From assembly GCF_016894445.1 (NCBI RefSeq), contig NZ_CP056775.1:3226001-3290000 (forward strand): a stretch of 64,000 bases of DNA, written 5' to 3'. Under the pieces are notes generated by a model. The model did no database searches, had not been told where the DNA came from, and was given only the letters and a program-made list of their open reading frames with translations. This DNA is from Dyadobacter sandarakinus. GTDB taxonomy: Bacteria; Bacteroidota; Bacteroidia; Cytophagales; Spirosomataceae. Made by a program: the position numbers and the translations under genes. Every line of letters starts with the position of its first letter. The stretch's first letter is position 1. Positions 38,933 through 48,304 of this stretch are shown one piece after another.

Positions 38933-39346
38933 CTATTCGTAAGTGCGCCACACACCCAGTATACTGCCGGTCACTGCATAGTTTAAGGCACTCACCCCAC
39001 CGTCAATCAGAGAAAGCAGCAGGGGACGAAGTGAGAACATGTCTTTAACAATGGTCTCAAAAAGGACGAACACCACGCCGAAAAGCAAGCCGGTAAGCAT
39101 ACCGGTGCTCAGGGAACGAACCGACAGCTTGGTAAACACCCAGGCCATGGTATAGGCCATAAAAGAAGTGGAGACAATGCTGGCAAGGTAGGGAATCGGG
39201 CTGGTAGCAGCTTTGATCTGGGCCTGTGTAAAGCCGTTCAGCGTCATCCATTTTTCCGAAAAAACACTGTACCATAATGCAGGGATGATCTGACCAAGTA
39301 CCACACACACGACCACAGCCCAAAGATTGACAGATTGTTTTCTCAT
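38933..39346 (-). CDS. DUF1761 family membrane protein
   Basis: 137 residues with four predicted membrane helices. The opening (LWAVVVCVVLGQIIPALWYSVF followed by SEKWMTLNGFT) and the later segments AYTMAWVFTKLSV, MLTGLLFGVVFVLFE and the closing helix match DUF1761. It is a small integral inner-membrane protein of unknown function. It stands alone between cassette A and queG and has its own TATATTTG promoter box. Confidence 0.82.
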   Translation of the reverse strand: MRKQSVNLWAVVVCVVLGQIIPALWYSVFSEKWMTLNGFTQAQIKAATSPIPYLASIVSTSFMAYTMAWVFTKLSVRSLSTGMLTGLLFGVVFVLFETIVKDMFSLRPLLLSLIDGGVSALNYAVTGSILGVWRTYE

Positions 39347-39390
39347 ATTCCGAGTTTTTATTCAGTCACCGAAAGGAAGTTCCACGCGGC

Positions 39391-39398
39391 CAAATATA
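39391..39398 (-). promoter_or_regulatory. Candidate -7 box TATATTTG for the DUF1761 gene
   Basis: An exact TAnnTTTG match on the minus strand, within the 58-base gap between queG and the DUF1761 gene and 44 bases before its ATG at 39346. Confidence 0.4.
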
Positions 39399-39404
39399 AG
39401 CGGT

Positions 39405-40373
39405 TTACCAGTTACTTGTACTTTTTTCTTTTGTCAATTGTACAAATTCAATATTCCGCTTCAAACCTTCATACTTGGTCCTCTTCAGGGGCGACTTCCG
39501 GAATACCTCTTTGAAAACCTCCTCGGTAATTTCCTCCCAATCGGAATTCGAGAAGCCGGCCAGGGCGTCGGATGGACGAAAGGCCTCTGTCCGGTGGGGC
39601 TTGGCAAAACGGTTCCACGGACATACATCCTGGCAGATATCACACCCAAAAACCCAGTTGTCAAACTTCCCGCGGGCTTCCTCCGGAATGGCCTCTTTAA
39701 GCTCAATGGTATAGTAGCTGATGCATTTGCTGCCATCTACTACAAAAGGCTCAGTGATGGCGTCGGTGGGGCAGGCATCGAGGCAGCGGGTGCAGGTACC
39801 GCAATAGTCGGGTACCGAAGTGTCGTAAGCAAGATCGAGGTCGCAGATGATCTCACCAATGAAAAAGAAGCTGCCCATATTGCGGTTGAGCAGGTTGGAA
39901 TGCTTCCCTACCCATCCCAAGCCACTTTTGGCTGCCCAGACCTTATCCATCACCGGGGCCGAGTCCACAAAGATCCGGCCGCTCACCTCCCCGATTTCCT
40001 CCTGAATAGCCAGCAGCAATGCGCCCAGCTTTTCCTTCAGTACATAATGGTAATCGGTACCATATGCATATTTGGATATCTTCAGGTCACCCGGCTGCTG
40101 CGGCAGCTGTTCTTCGGGATAGTAATTCAGGAGTACCGAAATAACGCTCCTGGCATCGTCCACCAGCTTGCGGGGATCAAGCCTTTTGTCAAAATGATTG
40201 GCCATATAGGCCATCTGGCCCTGGTAGTTGCGGTTCAGCCAGTTTTCAAGGCGGGGCGCCTCTTCTTCCAGAAAGCCGGCCGCAGAGATCCCGCAGAAAT
40301 CAAAGCCGTTTTCAAGCGCCTTCTTTTTCACAAACTGACTTCTCTCCTGCCTGATGATATCTGCTGCGGTCAT
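39405..40373 (-). CDS. queG: Epoxyqueuosine reductase
   Basis: 322 residues. The cobalamin-binding N-terminal domain includes the conserved [21 protein letters not shown] region with the likely catalytic Asp near 137. Two 4Fe-4S motifs follow: C191-x2-C-x2-C-x3-C ([12 protein letters not shown]) and the second cluster with C244, C247 and C251 ([11 protein letters not shown]). QueG reduces epoxyqueuosine to queuosine in tRNA with vitamin B12 and iron-sulfur electrons. The length fits forms without the C-terminal HEAT extension. The start codon sits 4 bases after a TAATTTTG box. Confidence 0.95.
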   Translation of the reverse strand: MTAADIIRQERSQFVKKKALENGFDFCGISAAGFLEEEAPRLENWLNRNYQGQMAYMANHFDKRLDPRKLVDDARSVISVLLNYYPEEQLPQQPGDLKISKYAYGTDYHYVLKEKLGALLLAIQEEIGEVSGRIFVDSAPVMDKVWAAKSGLGWVGKHSNLLNRNMGSFFFIGEIICDLDLAYDTSVPDYCGTCTRCLDACPTDAITEPFVVDGSKCISYYTIELKEAIPEEARGKFDNWVFGCDICQDVCPWNRFAKPHRTEAFRPSDALAGFSNSDWEEITEEVFKEVFRKSPLKRTKYEGLKRNIEFVQLTKEKSTSNW

Positions 40374-40377
40374 GTTA

Positions 40378-40385
40378 CAAAATTA
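40378..40385 (-). promoter_or_regulatory. Candidate -7 box TAATTTTG immediately before queG
   Basis: An exact TAnnTTTG match on the minus strand, 4 bases from the ATG. If used, the transcript would begin at or next to the start codon, giving a leaderless or near-leaderless mRNA. Confidence 0.38.
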
Positions 40386-40533
40386 CAAATAGAAGGTAAA
40401 ATGCCATCTTGTCAGTATCTTAGGCGTGGCAAAATAATTTAGGCTTTCAGGACTTTGACAAAAAGCAGCCTCTTTAAAAGCGGCTCAGCCTGAAAATTGG
40501 AACTTTAACATAGATCAAGATAAATATTACGAG

Positions 40534-41106
40534 ATGAACGAGGACAACGCTCCATTGGAAACTGACAATCTGGTAAACGAGGAATCCAGCAATTCCGTAC
40601 CCCTTGATAACGCAGGCCAGGAAATTACAGGAGAAGCACCCTCAGCAGGTGAAAAAGATCCGCTTTTGACAGCACAGGCGGAAGTAGCAGAACTAAAAGA
40701 CAAATACTTACGTCTTTATGCTGATTTTGAAAACTTTCGCAGGCGTACTGCCAAGGAAAAACTGGAAATGATTTCCGGTGCCAGTGCGGATGTAGTTAAA
40801 CTGATCCTGCCTGTCGTGGACGACTTTGAGCGCGCGAAAGTGTCTTTCGATTCTTCTACCGATGTGGAGGCTTTGAAAGAAGGCGTAGATCTTATTTACA
40901 ATAAACTCTTCAAAACGCTCGAATCCAAGGGTTTGAAGCCGATGACGTCCAAGGGTGAAACCTTTGATGCGGAGCTGCATGAATCCATTGCCCAGTTCCC
41001 GGCACCTTCCGATGACCTGAAAGGCAAGGTGATAGACGAAATTGAAAAAGGATATTTTCTCAATGACAAAGTATTGCGTTACGCAAAGGTGATCGTAGGC
41101 GCTTAA
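40534..41106 (+). CDS. grpE: Nucleotide exchange factor GrpE
   Basis: 190 residues: an acidic, disordered N-terminal tail (about 1-45), a long coiled-coil helix ([20 protein letters not shown]), the family signature [14 protein letters not shown], and the C-terminal beta domain ending with [12 protein letters not shown]. GrpE releases ADP from DnaK. It precedes dnaJ by 10 bases, so both are surely one operon, and dnaK lies elsewhere. Confidence 0.96.
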   Translation: MNEDNAPLETDNLVNEESSNSVPLDNAGQEITGEAPSAGEKDPLLTAQAEVAELKDKYLRLYADFENFRRRTAKEKLEMISGASADVVKLILPVVDDFERAKVSFDSSTDVEALKEGVDLIYNKLFKTLESKGLKPMTSKGETFDAELHESIAQFPAPSDDLKGKVIDEIEKGYFLNDKVLRYAKVIVGA

Positions 41107-41116
41107 AAGTAAACCA

Positions 41117-42280
41117 ATGGCAAAGAAAAGAGATTACTACGAAGTGCTGGGTGTAGACCGCAATGCCTCTGCCGACGAGATTAAAAAGGCGTACCGTAAA
41201 CTGGCGATCAAGTTTCACCCGGACAAAAATCCGGATGACCCGACCGCAGAAGACAAGTTTAAGGAAGCCGCGGAAGCGTACAGCATTCTGAGCGACGAGA
41301 ATAAAAGACAGCGGTACAACCAGTACGGACATGCCGGTGTAGGCGGTGCGGCCGGTGCAGGTGCAGGCGGGTTTGGCGGCGACTTCACGATGGATGATAT
41401 TTTCTCCCAGTTCGGAGACATTTTCGGTGAGTCCAGTCCGTTCGGCGACATTTTTGGCAGGCAGGGCGGCGGTGGCGGCAGACGTGTGAAACGCGGCTCC
41501 GACCTGCGCATCAAGCTGAAACTCAACCTGGAAGAAGTAGCCAATGGTGTTGAGAAAAAAATTAAGGTCAAAAGGCATGTTACCTGTAATACCTGCGGCG
41601 GCAATGGTGCCAAAAACGGCACTTCGCTCACCAATTGTAATTCCTGCAATGGTACCGGTCAGGTAAGAAAGGTAGTAAGTACCATGCTCGGACAAATGGT
41701 TTCGACCAGCACCTGTCCGACCTGTAATGGCGACGGCAAGATCATCAGCGAGCGCTGCGACGTTTGTGCAGGCGAAGGCAGGCTGCTTCAGGACGATCTG
41801 ATCACGCTCAACATTCCGGGTGGTGTGGCTGAGGGAATGCAGCTTTCCATGTCGGGCAAGGGCAATGTACCAACCCGCGGCGGAGTGGCAGGCGACCTGC
41901 TCATTGTTATTGAGGAAGAAGAAGATGCAAATTTGAAACGTGATGGCAATAATGTGGTGTACGATATGCACCTGAGCTTCATTGATGCCGCACTGGGTAC
42001 CTCTGTGGAAATCCCTACCATTGACGGTAAGGCAAGGATCAACGTGGAATCGGGTACGCAGGCCGGCAAAATACTTCGCCTCAAAGGCAAGGGTGTGAAG
42101 GACATCAATGGTTATGGTAAAGGCGACCAGCTCGTGCATATCAATGTATGGACACCGCAGCAGCTTACCTCCGATGAGCGCGAAACTCTTGAAGCTTTAC
42201 GGCACTCACCCAATTTTCAGCCGAAGCCGGGAAAAAATGAAAAAGGCTTTTTTGACAAGATGAAAGACTTCTTCCATTGA
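41117..42280 (+). CDS. dnaJ: Chaperone protein DnaJ
   Basis: 387 residues, type I DnaJ. The J domain has HPD at 34-36 (KFHPDKNP), followed by a Gly/Phe-rich linker (about 75-125) and four zinc-binding repeats [24 protein letters not shown] and CDVCAGEG around 150-220. The C-terminal substrate-binding beta domains follow, with a basic dimerisation tail. It delivers clients to DnaK and stimulates its ATPase. It is cotranscribed with grpE and ends at a terminator. Confidence 0.97.
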   Translation: MAKKRDYYEVLGVDRNASADEIKKAYRKLAIKFHPDKNPDDPTAEDKFKEAAEAYSILSDENKRQRYNQYGHAGVGGAAGAGAGGFGGDFTMDDIFSQFGDIFGESSPFGDIFGRQGGGGGRRVKRGSDLRIKLKLNLEEVANGVEKKIKVKRHVTCNTCGGNGAKNGTSLTNCNSCNGTGQVRKVVSTMLGQMVSTSTCPTCNGDGKIISERCDVCAGEGRLLQDDLITLNIPGGVAEGMQLSMSGKGNVPTRGGVAGDLLIVIEEEEDANLKRDGNNVVYDMHLSFIDAALGTSVEIPTIDGKARINVESGTQAGKILRLKGKGVKDINGYGKGDQLVHINVWTPQQLTSDERETLEALRHSPNFQPKPGKNEKGFFDKMKDFFH

Positions 42281-42312
42281 GCTGAGCGTTGATTTAACAA
42301 TATAATTACAGG

Positions 42313-42337
42313 GCCGCTTCCATCGGGAGCGGCTTTT
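42313..42337 (+). terminator. Intrinsic terminator after grpE-dnaJ
   Basis: A nine-base-pair stem (GCCGCTTCC 42313-42321, GGGAGCGGC 42325-42333) with a three-base loop and a TTTT run. Confidence 0.82.
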
Positions 42338-42370
42338 GTATGGATATTCGTCCCAAATGATTTAAATCTT

Positions 42371-43573
42371 ATGCATTACAAAAACCATTACCTTACAGGA
42401 AGCCTGCTGATTGTTGCCATGTCGATCTTTACCCCACTGCTGCAGGCTTTTGGCCAAAAGCCTGCAACGCTCACCTTCGCCACCTATAATGTGAGTATGG
42501 AAGCGGAGAATTACCAACCCCGCGGAACAAAGGGCAACTCGGAGCAGGTACTGGTGCGGGAGTTTGCCAGCGGGCAAAATCAGCAGATCAAAAATATCGC
42601 GCGCATCATCAAAACCGTACAGCCGGATGTGATCCTGCTCAACGAGTTCGACTATATCAAAGACCCGGAAGCTGGCGTAAAGCGGTTTATCAGCGCCTAC
42701 CTGAAAGACAGCAGTGATGGTGTGAAAGGCATTGATTACCCTTACTATTTTTATTCTACCGTCAATACAGGCCAGCCTTCGCCCTATGACCTTGATAATA
42801 ACGGAAAAGCCGAGCAGTTCGGGGCCGATGCCTGGGGATTCGGGATGTACCCCGGCCAGTACGGGATGATGCTGCTTTCAAAGTACCCCATCGACCTGAA
42901 CCACGTACGTACTTTCCAGCATTTCAAATGGAAGGATATGCCCGGCGCACTTAAAACCACCAAGGCAAATGGCAGCGACTGGTATGAACCGGAGGCATGG
43001 GCAGCGTTTCCGCTCTCGTCGAAATCGCACTGGGACGTACCCGTAACCGTCCATGGCAAAACCATTCACATACTCGCCAGCCATCCTACCCCGCCCTCTT
43101 TTGACGGCCCGGAGGATCGTAATGGAAAGCGAAACCATGACGAGATCCGCTTCTGGCGGGATTACATCAGTGAGCACCTGAGCTCTTACATTTATGATGA
43201 CGAAGGAAAAACAGGAGGCCTGGCTGCCAACGCACCTTTTGTGATCATGGGTGATCAGAATGCCTCACCGGACGAGGGTAATGCAATCAGTGCAGGAATC
43301 AAAACATTGCTGGCACATCCCAAAGTCAACAGCGACTTCACACCCGAAAGCAAAGGAGGCGCCGAACACACGCCAGCCAATGCATTTGCAAAAAATCACA
43401 CAGCATTCTGGCGCATGCGAGCAGATTATGTACTCCCCTCACGCCTGGGCTTCAAAGTAATTGACAGTGGCGTGTTCTGGCCGGAAAAAGGTCAGTATAT
43501 GGCTGATCTTGTAGAAAAGCGCGAAGCCAGCTCCGACCACCGGATGGTTTGGGTAAAAGTGGAGCTGCAGTAG
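42371..43573 (+). CDS. Secreted endonuclease/exonuclease/phosphatase (EEP) family protein
   Basis: 400 residues with a signal peptide (MHYKNHYLTGSLLIVAMSIF ending near QAFGQ). The EEP fold motifs are in order: TFATYNVSMEAEN, the metal-binding Glu in VILLNEFDY, the His motif in HILASHPTPP, the D-x-N pair in IMGDQNASPDEG, and the terminal SDHRMVWVKVEL. Members cleave phosphodiesters or phosphomonoesters (DNA, inositol phosphates, sphingomyelin). The exported, DxN-containing form suggests nutrient or phosphate scavenging in the periplasm or outside the cell, but the substrate is unknown. It is monocistronic between the dnaJ terminator and a repeat cluster. Confidence 0.87.
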   Translation: MHYKNHYLTGSLLIVAMSIFTPLLQAFGQKPATLTFATYNVSMEAENYQPRGTKGNSEQVLVREFASGQNQQIKNIARIIKTVQPDVILLNEFDYIKDPEAGVKRFISAYLKDSSDGVKGIDYPYYFYSTVNTGQPSPYDLDNNGKAEQFGADAWGFGMYPGQYGMMLLSKYPIDLNHVRTFQHFKWKDMPGALKTTKANGSDWYEPEAWAAFPLSSKSHWDVPVTVHGKTIHILASHPTPPSFDGPEDRNGKRNHDEIRFWRDYISEHLSSYIYDDEGKTGGLAANAPFVIMGDQNASPDEGNAISAGIKTLLAHPKVNSDFTPESKGGAEHTPANAFAKNHTAFWRMRADYVLPSRLGFKVIDSGVFWPEKGQYMADLVEKREASSDHRMVWVKVELQ

Positions 43574-43593
43574 CCTTCGCTGAGCACCCTCCT

Positions 43594-43734
43594 TTGTCAC
43601 CCTGAGCGGACCGGGCTGCCGGCGCAGTCGAAGGGAGATGCAGCCGCCAAAAAGCCCTTCGACTGCGCTCAGGGTGACAAGGGTTGGTAATTCCCTTCGA
43701 CCGCCCGGCGGCCCGGTCCGCTCAAGGTGACAGA
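43594..43734. repeat. REP-like palindromic repeat cluster (three copies)
   Basis: Three related units sharing the ends CCCTTCGAC and GGTGACA. Unit A is 43594-43635, inverted, and contains the GGACCGGGCTGCCGGCGC centre. Unit B is 43655-43680, direct, and lacks most of the centre. Unit C is 43693-43734, direct, with a near-complete centre. A and B (or A and C) can fold into long hairpins. This type of intergenic element (CCCTTCGACTGCGCTCAGGGTGAC core) looks like the REP elements common in many bacterial genomes. It contains no open frame. Confidence 0.75.
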
Positions 43735-43740
43735 GGTCAT

Positions 43741-43778
43741 TAAGCAGGAAAAGCCGCGAATGCGGCTTTTCCTGCTTA
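43741..43778. terminator. Bidirectional terminator between EEP gene and DUF2723 gene
   Basis: A perfect 17-base-pair stem (43741-43757 with 43762-43778) around a GAAT loop, with A/T-rich arms so that it can act on both convergent transcripts. Confidence 0.85.
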
Positions 43779-43793
43779 ATGGTGTATTGGATG

Positions 43794-46766
43794 TTACTGT
43801 CCTCCGTACATATTCAAAGCCATCATGTGCTTCTGGAACATGGCCTCGTACTTTTTGGCAACAGCCTCCTGCTTGGCCTGCCGGCATTCCTGCACGATAG
43901 CCTGCATGATATAGAGATTTACGCGGCTGTCCTGCCGGCGGGTTGTACCATTATCCTGAGCCCAGGTAAGCACTTCATCAGCACGTACTGCCATTGTTTC
44001 GGCTATTTGTAAAGCCTGTTTTGTTTCTCCCAGATCAAAAAGAAGACCGATAAAGCTGGCCGAGAACTGATCGTACGGGATACTCTTATCCGGCATGGTA
44101 GCGAGTGATTTCTGAATGGCTTTTTTCGCCTCGTCACGCTTTCCGTCGGCAATCAGCTGGCCGGCGAGGCGCAGGAATGCTATGCGCGCGGTGGCCACAG
44201 GGGAGCCTAGGTAAGTATTGTCGTAATAAGTGTTCGGATTGTCAAGTTCCCGCCAGAACATCTTGTTCATCAGGTTGTTGTACATCACGTCGGTATTGAC
44301 ATAACCATCTGTTGCACCAGGCACTTTCACCGGCAGCAGGCGGTAAGCATAGCCTTCCAGCTGCATGTACTCTTTCAGGTTCAGGTAGCTTGATCCTCCC
44401 AGGGTAGATGAGAAGTAGATCGGCCGCTTCCAGTCGTTGGTCGCGATGATATCCAGCATGATCAGATCGGATTTGTACAGATTGCTTTTCCCGATCGTCC
44501 AGCTGATCGAGTCGCTCAGATAAGGTACGAGATCAGGTTTGATGATGTTCAGCTTCTTTACAGCATCCGCATTTACAGGCATAAAAAGCACCGAAGACGG
44601 CAATATGGAAGTCATTTCGCCACTCATTAGCGGTGCCTGAATCGCCTTGTTCTCCTGCTTCAGCAGACCCATGTACTCTTTCAGGTTGATACCGTCTTTT
44701 ACGCTCGGTATCTCGTAGAACAGTACAATGTCATTTTTACCAAATGCATAATTCTTTTTATCAAGCGAAATCGGCAGTGCCTCAGATTGGTAGGTCTTAC
44801 GGCGCATCTGGTCAATGTACCAGTCGGTACCAAGAAGACTCAGGTTACAAACCCGCACATCGGTGCGGAAACCTTCCACCTCCTGTACATACCAAAGGGG
44901 GAAAGTATCGTTATCGCCACCTGTAAACAGAATTGCATTCGGTGCACAGGAGTTCAGCAGGTTTTTGGCAAAATCAACAGAATGAAAGCGGTTGTCGCGG
45001 TCGTGGTTATCCCAGCCTTTGGCACCCATAATCACCGGTACAACCAATCCGAAAGCCGTAGCTACTCCGGCGCGTGTCGTACCATTTTGTACAAACCTGC
45101 CCAATGCATCCGCAATGGCAAGCACGCCGAAACCGATCCAGATACAGAAAATGTAAAATGACCCTACATAAATATAGTCCCGTTCGCGCGGCTCGGTAGG
45201 CGGCGAATTCAGGTATACCACAAGCGCTACACCTGTCAGTATAAAGAGCAGCCCCAGTACCAGCAGGTCGCGTTTCTGGCGGAAGTACATTACTACCAGG
45301 CCAAATAAACCCAGCAAGAACGGCAGCATAAAGTAGTTGTCGTGCGCTTTGTTGCGGGAAATAGGCTCAGGATATTTTTTGAAAGCATCCCATGGAAGCA
45401 TGTTTCCGGCACCTTCTTCATCACTTTCGCGTCCCACGAAGTTCCATAGAAAGTACCGCCAGTACATATGTCCGATCTGGTAGGAGAACATGAATGACAG
45501 ATTATGCGACATATTCGGCTTTTGCCCCTCGGCCAGGCCGGTCATTTGCTGATACAGCTGCGGGTGCCCCGGCTGGGTGCTGTACATCCGTGGCAGGAGC
45601 ATGCTGGTACCCGGCTCATACTCGTACTCCGGACGATAGTCGTAGATCACATACTTGCCGTCCTGCTTCCGGTACATAGGCGCACCGCGTTTCTGACTGA
45701 TCGGGCTGGACACAAAAGATGGCCCGTAAAGCAGCGGCCGGCTTCCATATTGCTCACGTTTCAGGTACGAAACAAAGCTCAGTACATCATTGGGATTGTT
45801 TTCGTTAATCGGTGGATTGTACTCGGCGCGTACCAGTACCATGAGGTAGCTCGCGTAGCCGATCAGTACAAATGCCAGCGACAGCAAGCCGGTGTTCAGC
45901 AGCACTTTTTCTTTTCTCTGTGAATAAAAAATACCCCAGATCAATGCACCGATGAAGAGGATGATAAAGAAAATCACACCCGACTTATAAGGCATTCCCA
46001 GACTGTTGACAAAGAAAATCTCAAACTTGCCCGCAATGCTCGGCAGCCCCGGAATGATCCCGGAGTTAATAATAGCCAGTACAGCAAGACCTCCTATAAA
46101 AGCCAGAATACCGCCAAATACAGATACGTGATTGTATTTCTTGAAATAATAAACCAGGGCAAGTGCCGGAATGGTCACCAGGTTGAGCAAGTGGACTCCA
46201 ATGGAAAGGCCCACCAGGTAGGCGATCAGGATCAGCCAGCGGTTTTCGGTAGCAGGATCCTGCACGCGCTCCCATTTAAATACTGCCCAGATCACGATTG
46301 CCGTAAAGAACGACGACATACCATATACCTCCGCTTCCACGGCCGAAAACCAGAAGGAATCGGACCAGGTATAGGCCAGCGCACCCACTACGCCCGCACC
46401 CATCAGCAGGGCGATATCGCCCTGGGTAAGCTCATCGTCTGTTTTGGAAATAAATTTCCGCGCAAGCAGGGTGATAGTCCAGAAAAGGAAAAGGATGGTA
46501 AATGCACTGCTGAGTACAGACACCATGTTGACCCAGTAAGCCACCGAGGCAAGATCACCAAGCGCAAGAAATGAAAAAAGGCGGCCGATCAGAAGAAAGA
46601 AGGGGGCGCCGGGAGGGTGTGGAACCTGTAACTTGAAGGCGCAGGCAATGAATTCACCGCAATCCCAAAAGCTGGCAGTCCGTTCAACTGTAAGTGCGTA
46701 TGTGACTAGTGCAATGGCGAAAACAATCCAACCCGTAAGGTTGTTTGAACGATTGAAACGGGTCAT
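43794..46766 (-). CDS. DUF2723/TMEM260-type polytopic membrane protein (probable GT-C glycosyltransferase)
   Basis: 990 residues. About a dozen membrane helices lie in the first 560 residues, followed by a soluble C-terminal part with helical repeats (RLAGQLIADGKRDEAKKAIQ, LFDLGETKQALQIAE). The first extracytoplasmic loop has the family signature ASFWDCGEFIACAFKLQVPH (Asp35, Glu38) and then PPGAPFFLLIGRLFS, the DUF2723 hallmark. Other members are GT-C enzymes; human TMEM260 is an O-mannosyltransferase. In Bacteroidota this family may glycosylate exported proteins, but that is inference. The gene stands alone. Confidence 0.88.
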   Translation of the reverse strand: MTRFNRSNNLTGWIVFAIALVTYALTVERTASFWDCGEFIACAFKLQVPHPPGAPFFLLIGRLFSFLALGDLASVAYWVNMVSVLSSAFTILFLFWTITLLARKFISKTDDELTQGDIALLMGAGVVGALAYTWSDSFWFSAVEAEVYGMSSFFTAIVIWAVFKWERVQDPATENRWLILIAYLVGLSIGVHLLNLVTIPALALVYYFKKYNHVSVFGGILAFIGGLAVLAIINSGIIPGLPSIAGKFEIFFVNSLGMPYKSGVIFFIILFIGALIWGIFYSQRKEKVLLNTGLLSLAFVLIGYASYLMVLVRAEYNPPINENNPNDVLSFVSYLKREQYGSRPLLYGPSFVSSPISQKRGAPMYRKQDGKYVIYDYRPEYEYEPGTSMLLPRMYSTQPGHPQLYQQMTGLAEGQKPNMSHNLSFMFSYQIGHMYWRYFLWNFVGRESDEEGAGNMLPWDAFKKYPEPISRNKAHDNYFMLPFLLGLFGLVVMYFRQKRDLLVLGLLFILTGVALVVYLNSPPTEPRERDYIYVGSFYIFCIWIGFGVLAIADALGRFVQNGTTRAGVATAFGLVVPVIMGAKGWDNHDRDNRFHSVDFAKNLLNSCAPNAILFTGGDNDTFPLWYVQEVEGFRTDVRVCNLSLLGTDWYIDQMRRKTYQSEALPISLDKKNYAFGKNDIVLFYEIPSVKDGINLKEYMGLLKQENKAIQAPLMSGEMTSILPSSVLFMPVNADAVKKLNIIKPDLVPYLSDSISWTIGKSNLYKSDLIMLDIIATNDWKRPIYFSSTLGGSSYLNLKEYMQLEGYAYRLLPVKVPGATDGYVNTDVMYNNLMNKMFWRELDNPNTYYDNTYLGSPVATARIAFLRLAGQLIADGKRDEAKKAIQKSLATMPDKSIPYDQFSASFIGLLFDLGETKQALQIAETMAVRADEVLTWAQDNGTTRRQDSRVNLYIMQAIVQECRQAKQEAVAKKYEAMFQKHMMALNMYGGQ

Positions 46767-46955
46767 TTGAAAGAAAGTAAGATTAGAAAAATGTCAGGCA
46801 CAAAGAGCAAAACCGGTAGCTTATTGGGCAGTTTTTGTCAACAGAACGCCAAAAATAGCAAAATTACCTCAACGGCAAGGGCTTGACTATCTTAAAAAGT
46901 GTTAATTCAGGGACGCTTCAAAGCAGCCCGAAAGCTGCCTGTGCATTGCCCGGAA

Positions 46956-48281
46956 TCACTTGTAAAAAACCCATTTGATCAACTCCCGGTAGGTTACTTT
47001 TTTGCCGTACATCAATATCCCGACGCGGTAAATGCGGGCTGCAAGCCAGGTAGTACCCATAAATCCTAGGATCAGCAGGGTCATCGAAAGCACGATCTCC
47101 CAGGCCGGCACACCGAATGGAATACGCACCATCATGATGATCGGCGAAGTAAAAGGAATGATGGAAGTCCAGAATGCCAGGGTACCGTCCGGATCACGAA
47201 GGACAAACTGCGCAAACACGAACGAAAAGATAATAGGGAGGGTAATCGGCAGCATAAACTGCTGCGTGTCCGAGTCACTGTCCACCGCAGCCCCGATGGC
47301 CCCGAAAAGTGCGCTGTACAGCAGGTATCCGCCGAGGTAGTAAAACAGGAAACAGCCCAGGATAAGTGGAATATTCAGGCTTTCAATCGCTCCCATCACT
47401 TCACCGATCGGGTTGTCTACTTCCCCGCCGGGCATGCCTTGTCCTGGCATTCCCTTTTGCATTTTCTTCATTTCCTGCGCCAGCTCTGGCGATTCTTTAG
47501 CCATTTGCTGACTCACGATGGCCGAAGTTGCGCTGGACAGCGCTGTCGTCAGCGTGATCCACAGCAGGAATTGGGTGAGTCCTACCAGTGCCACGCCGAT
47601 GATCTTGCCCATCATCAGCTGAAATGGTTTAACCGACGAAATAATCACTTCCACCACGCGGCTCGTCTTTTCCTCCGTAATCCCGCGCATGACCTGGGTA
47701 CCATAGATGAAAACCGACATATAGATCAGGAATGCGCAAATACCGCCGATCACCGTGGCAGCACCTGAGCTGCTTGTTTTCTCGCCTTCGTCGCTCAGGC
47801 TGATCGTACTTGAATCCACATTTACGCGCGCGTCTTCCAGTACCTTCACAGTAATACCTGCCTCGCGCAGCTTCACGTCCTCGATCTGCTTTTCAATCAC
47901 CTTTTCGATCTCCGATTTCAGGTCCATGCTCACGTTTTTGGCAGCATATATCCGGACGCTTTTCGGGCTGTCAATAATGTTTTTCGGTATGTAAACGAGT
48001 GCATTCGCGCCGCCCGATTTGAAATCCGACTTGGCGGAGTCAATGCTGGAATGCAGGTAAGTGAAGCGCATGGCCTCGGTATCCCTGAACTTCTGGTTGA
48101 AAAGCCCGCTCTCGTCCAGTACCTGCACCGTCTTGGTATCCACCGAGCCGATGGCTACCCAAATTACCGACGCGTAGAATCCGACAAAAAGCAACGGTGC
48201 AAGCAGTGTCATGATCAGGAATGACCTTTTTTTGACCCTCACCAGGTATTCCCTTCTGATAACCAGTAAAATATTTCGCAT
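46956..48281 (-). CDS. ABC-2 type transporter permease (NatB-like)
   Basis: 441 residues. The first membrane helix (about 20-42) is followed by a large extracytoplasmic domain (about 45-175, with coiled LKSEIEKVIEKQIEDVK). A further five helices follow, including the ABC-2 segment FIYGTQVMRGITEEKTSRVVEVIISSVKP near 195-222. That EEK(T/S)R-VVE signature is typical of NatB/YhaP-type exporters. It pairs with the ATP-binding gene encoded 23 bases upstream. The substrate is unknown (Na+ or a drug or peptide are family options). Confidence 0.88.
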   Translation of the reverse strand: MRNILLVIRREYLVRVKKRSFLIMTLLAPLLFVGFYASVIWVAIGSVDTKTVQVLDESGLFNQKFRDTEAMRFTYLHSSIDSAKSDFKSGGANALVYIPKNIIDSPKSVRIYAAKNVSMDLKSEIEKVIEKQIEDVKLREAGITVKVLEDARVNVDSSTISLSDEGEKTSSSGAATVIGGICAFLIYMSVFIYGTQVMRGITEEKTSRVVEVIISSVKPFQLMMGKIIGVALVGLTQFLLWITLTTALSSATSAIVSQQMAKESPELAQEMKKMQKGMPGQGMPGGEVDNPIGEVMGAIESLNIPLILGCFLFYYLGGYLLYSALFGAIGAAVDSDSDTQQFMLPITLPIIFSFVFAQFVLRDPDGTLAFWTSIIPFTSPIIMMVRIPFGVPAWEIVLSMTLLILGFMGTTWLAARIYRVGILMYGKKVTYRELIKWVFYK

Positions 48282-48304
48282 AGGATGAATGGATAAACAG
48301 GCGG

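Noticed and set aside
38703-38951. Minus-strand 82-residue frame in the intergenic region upstream of cassette A
   Set aside because: Low-complexity hydrophobic translation, no recognised family, and it overlaps the stop of the DUF1761 gene. It is more likely chance.
41060-42139. Long minus-strand open frame of 359 residues
   Set aside because: It is antisense to dnaJ, which has every expected motif. Its composition reflects the complement of the Gly/Phe and zinc-finger regions.
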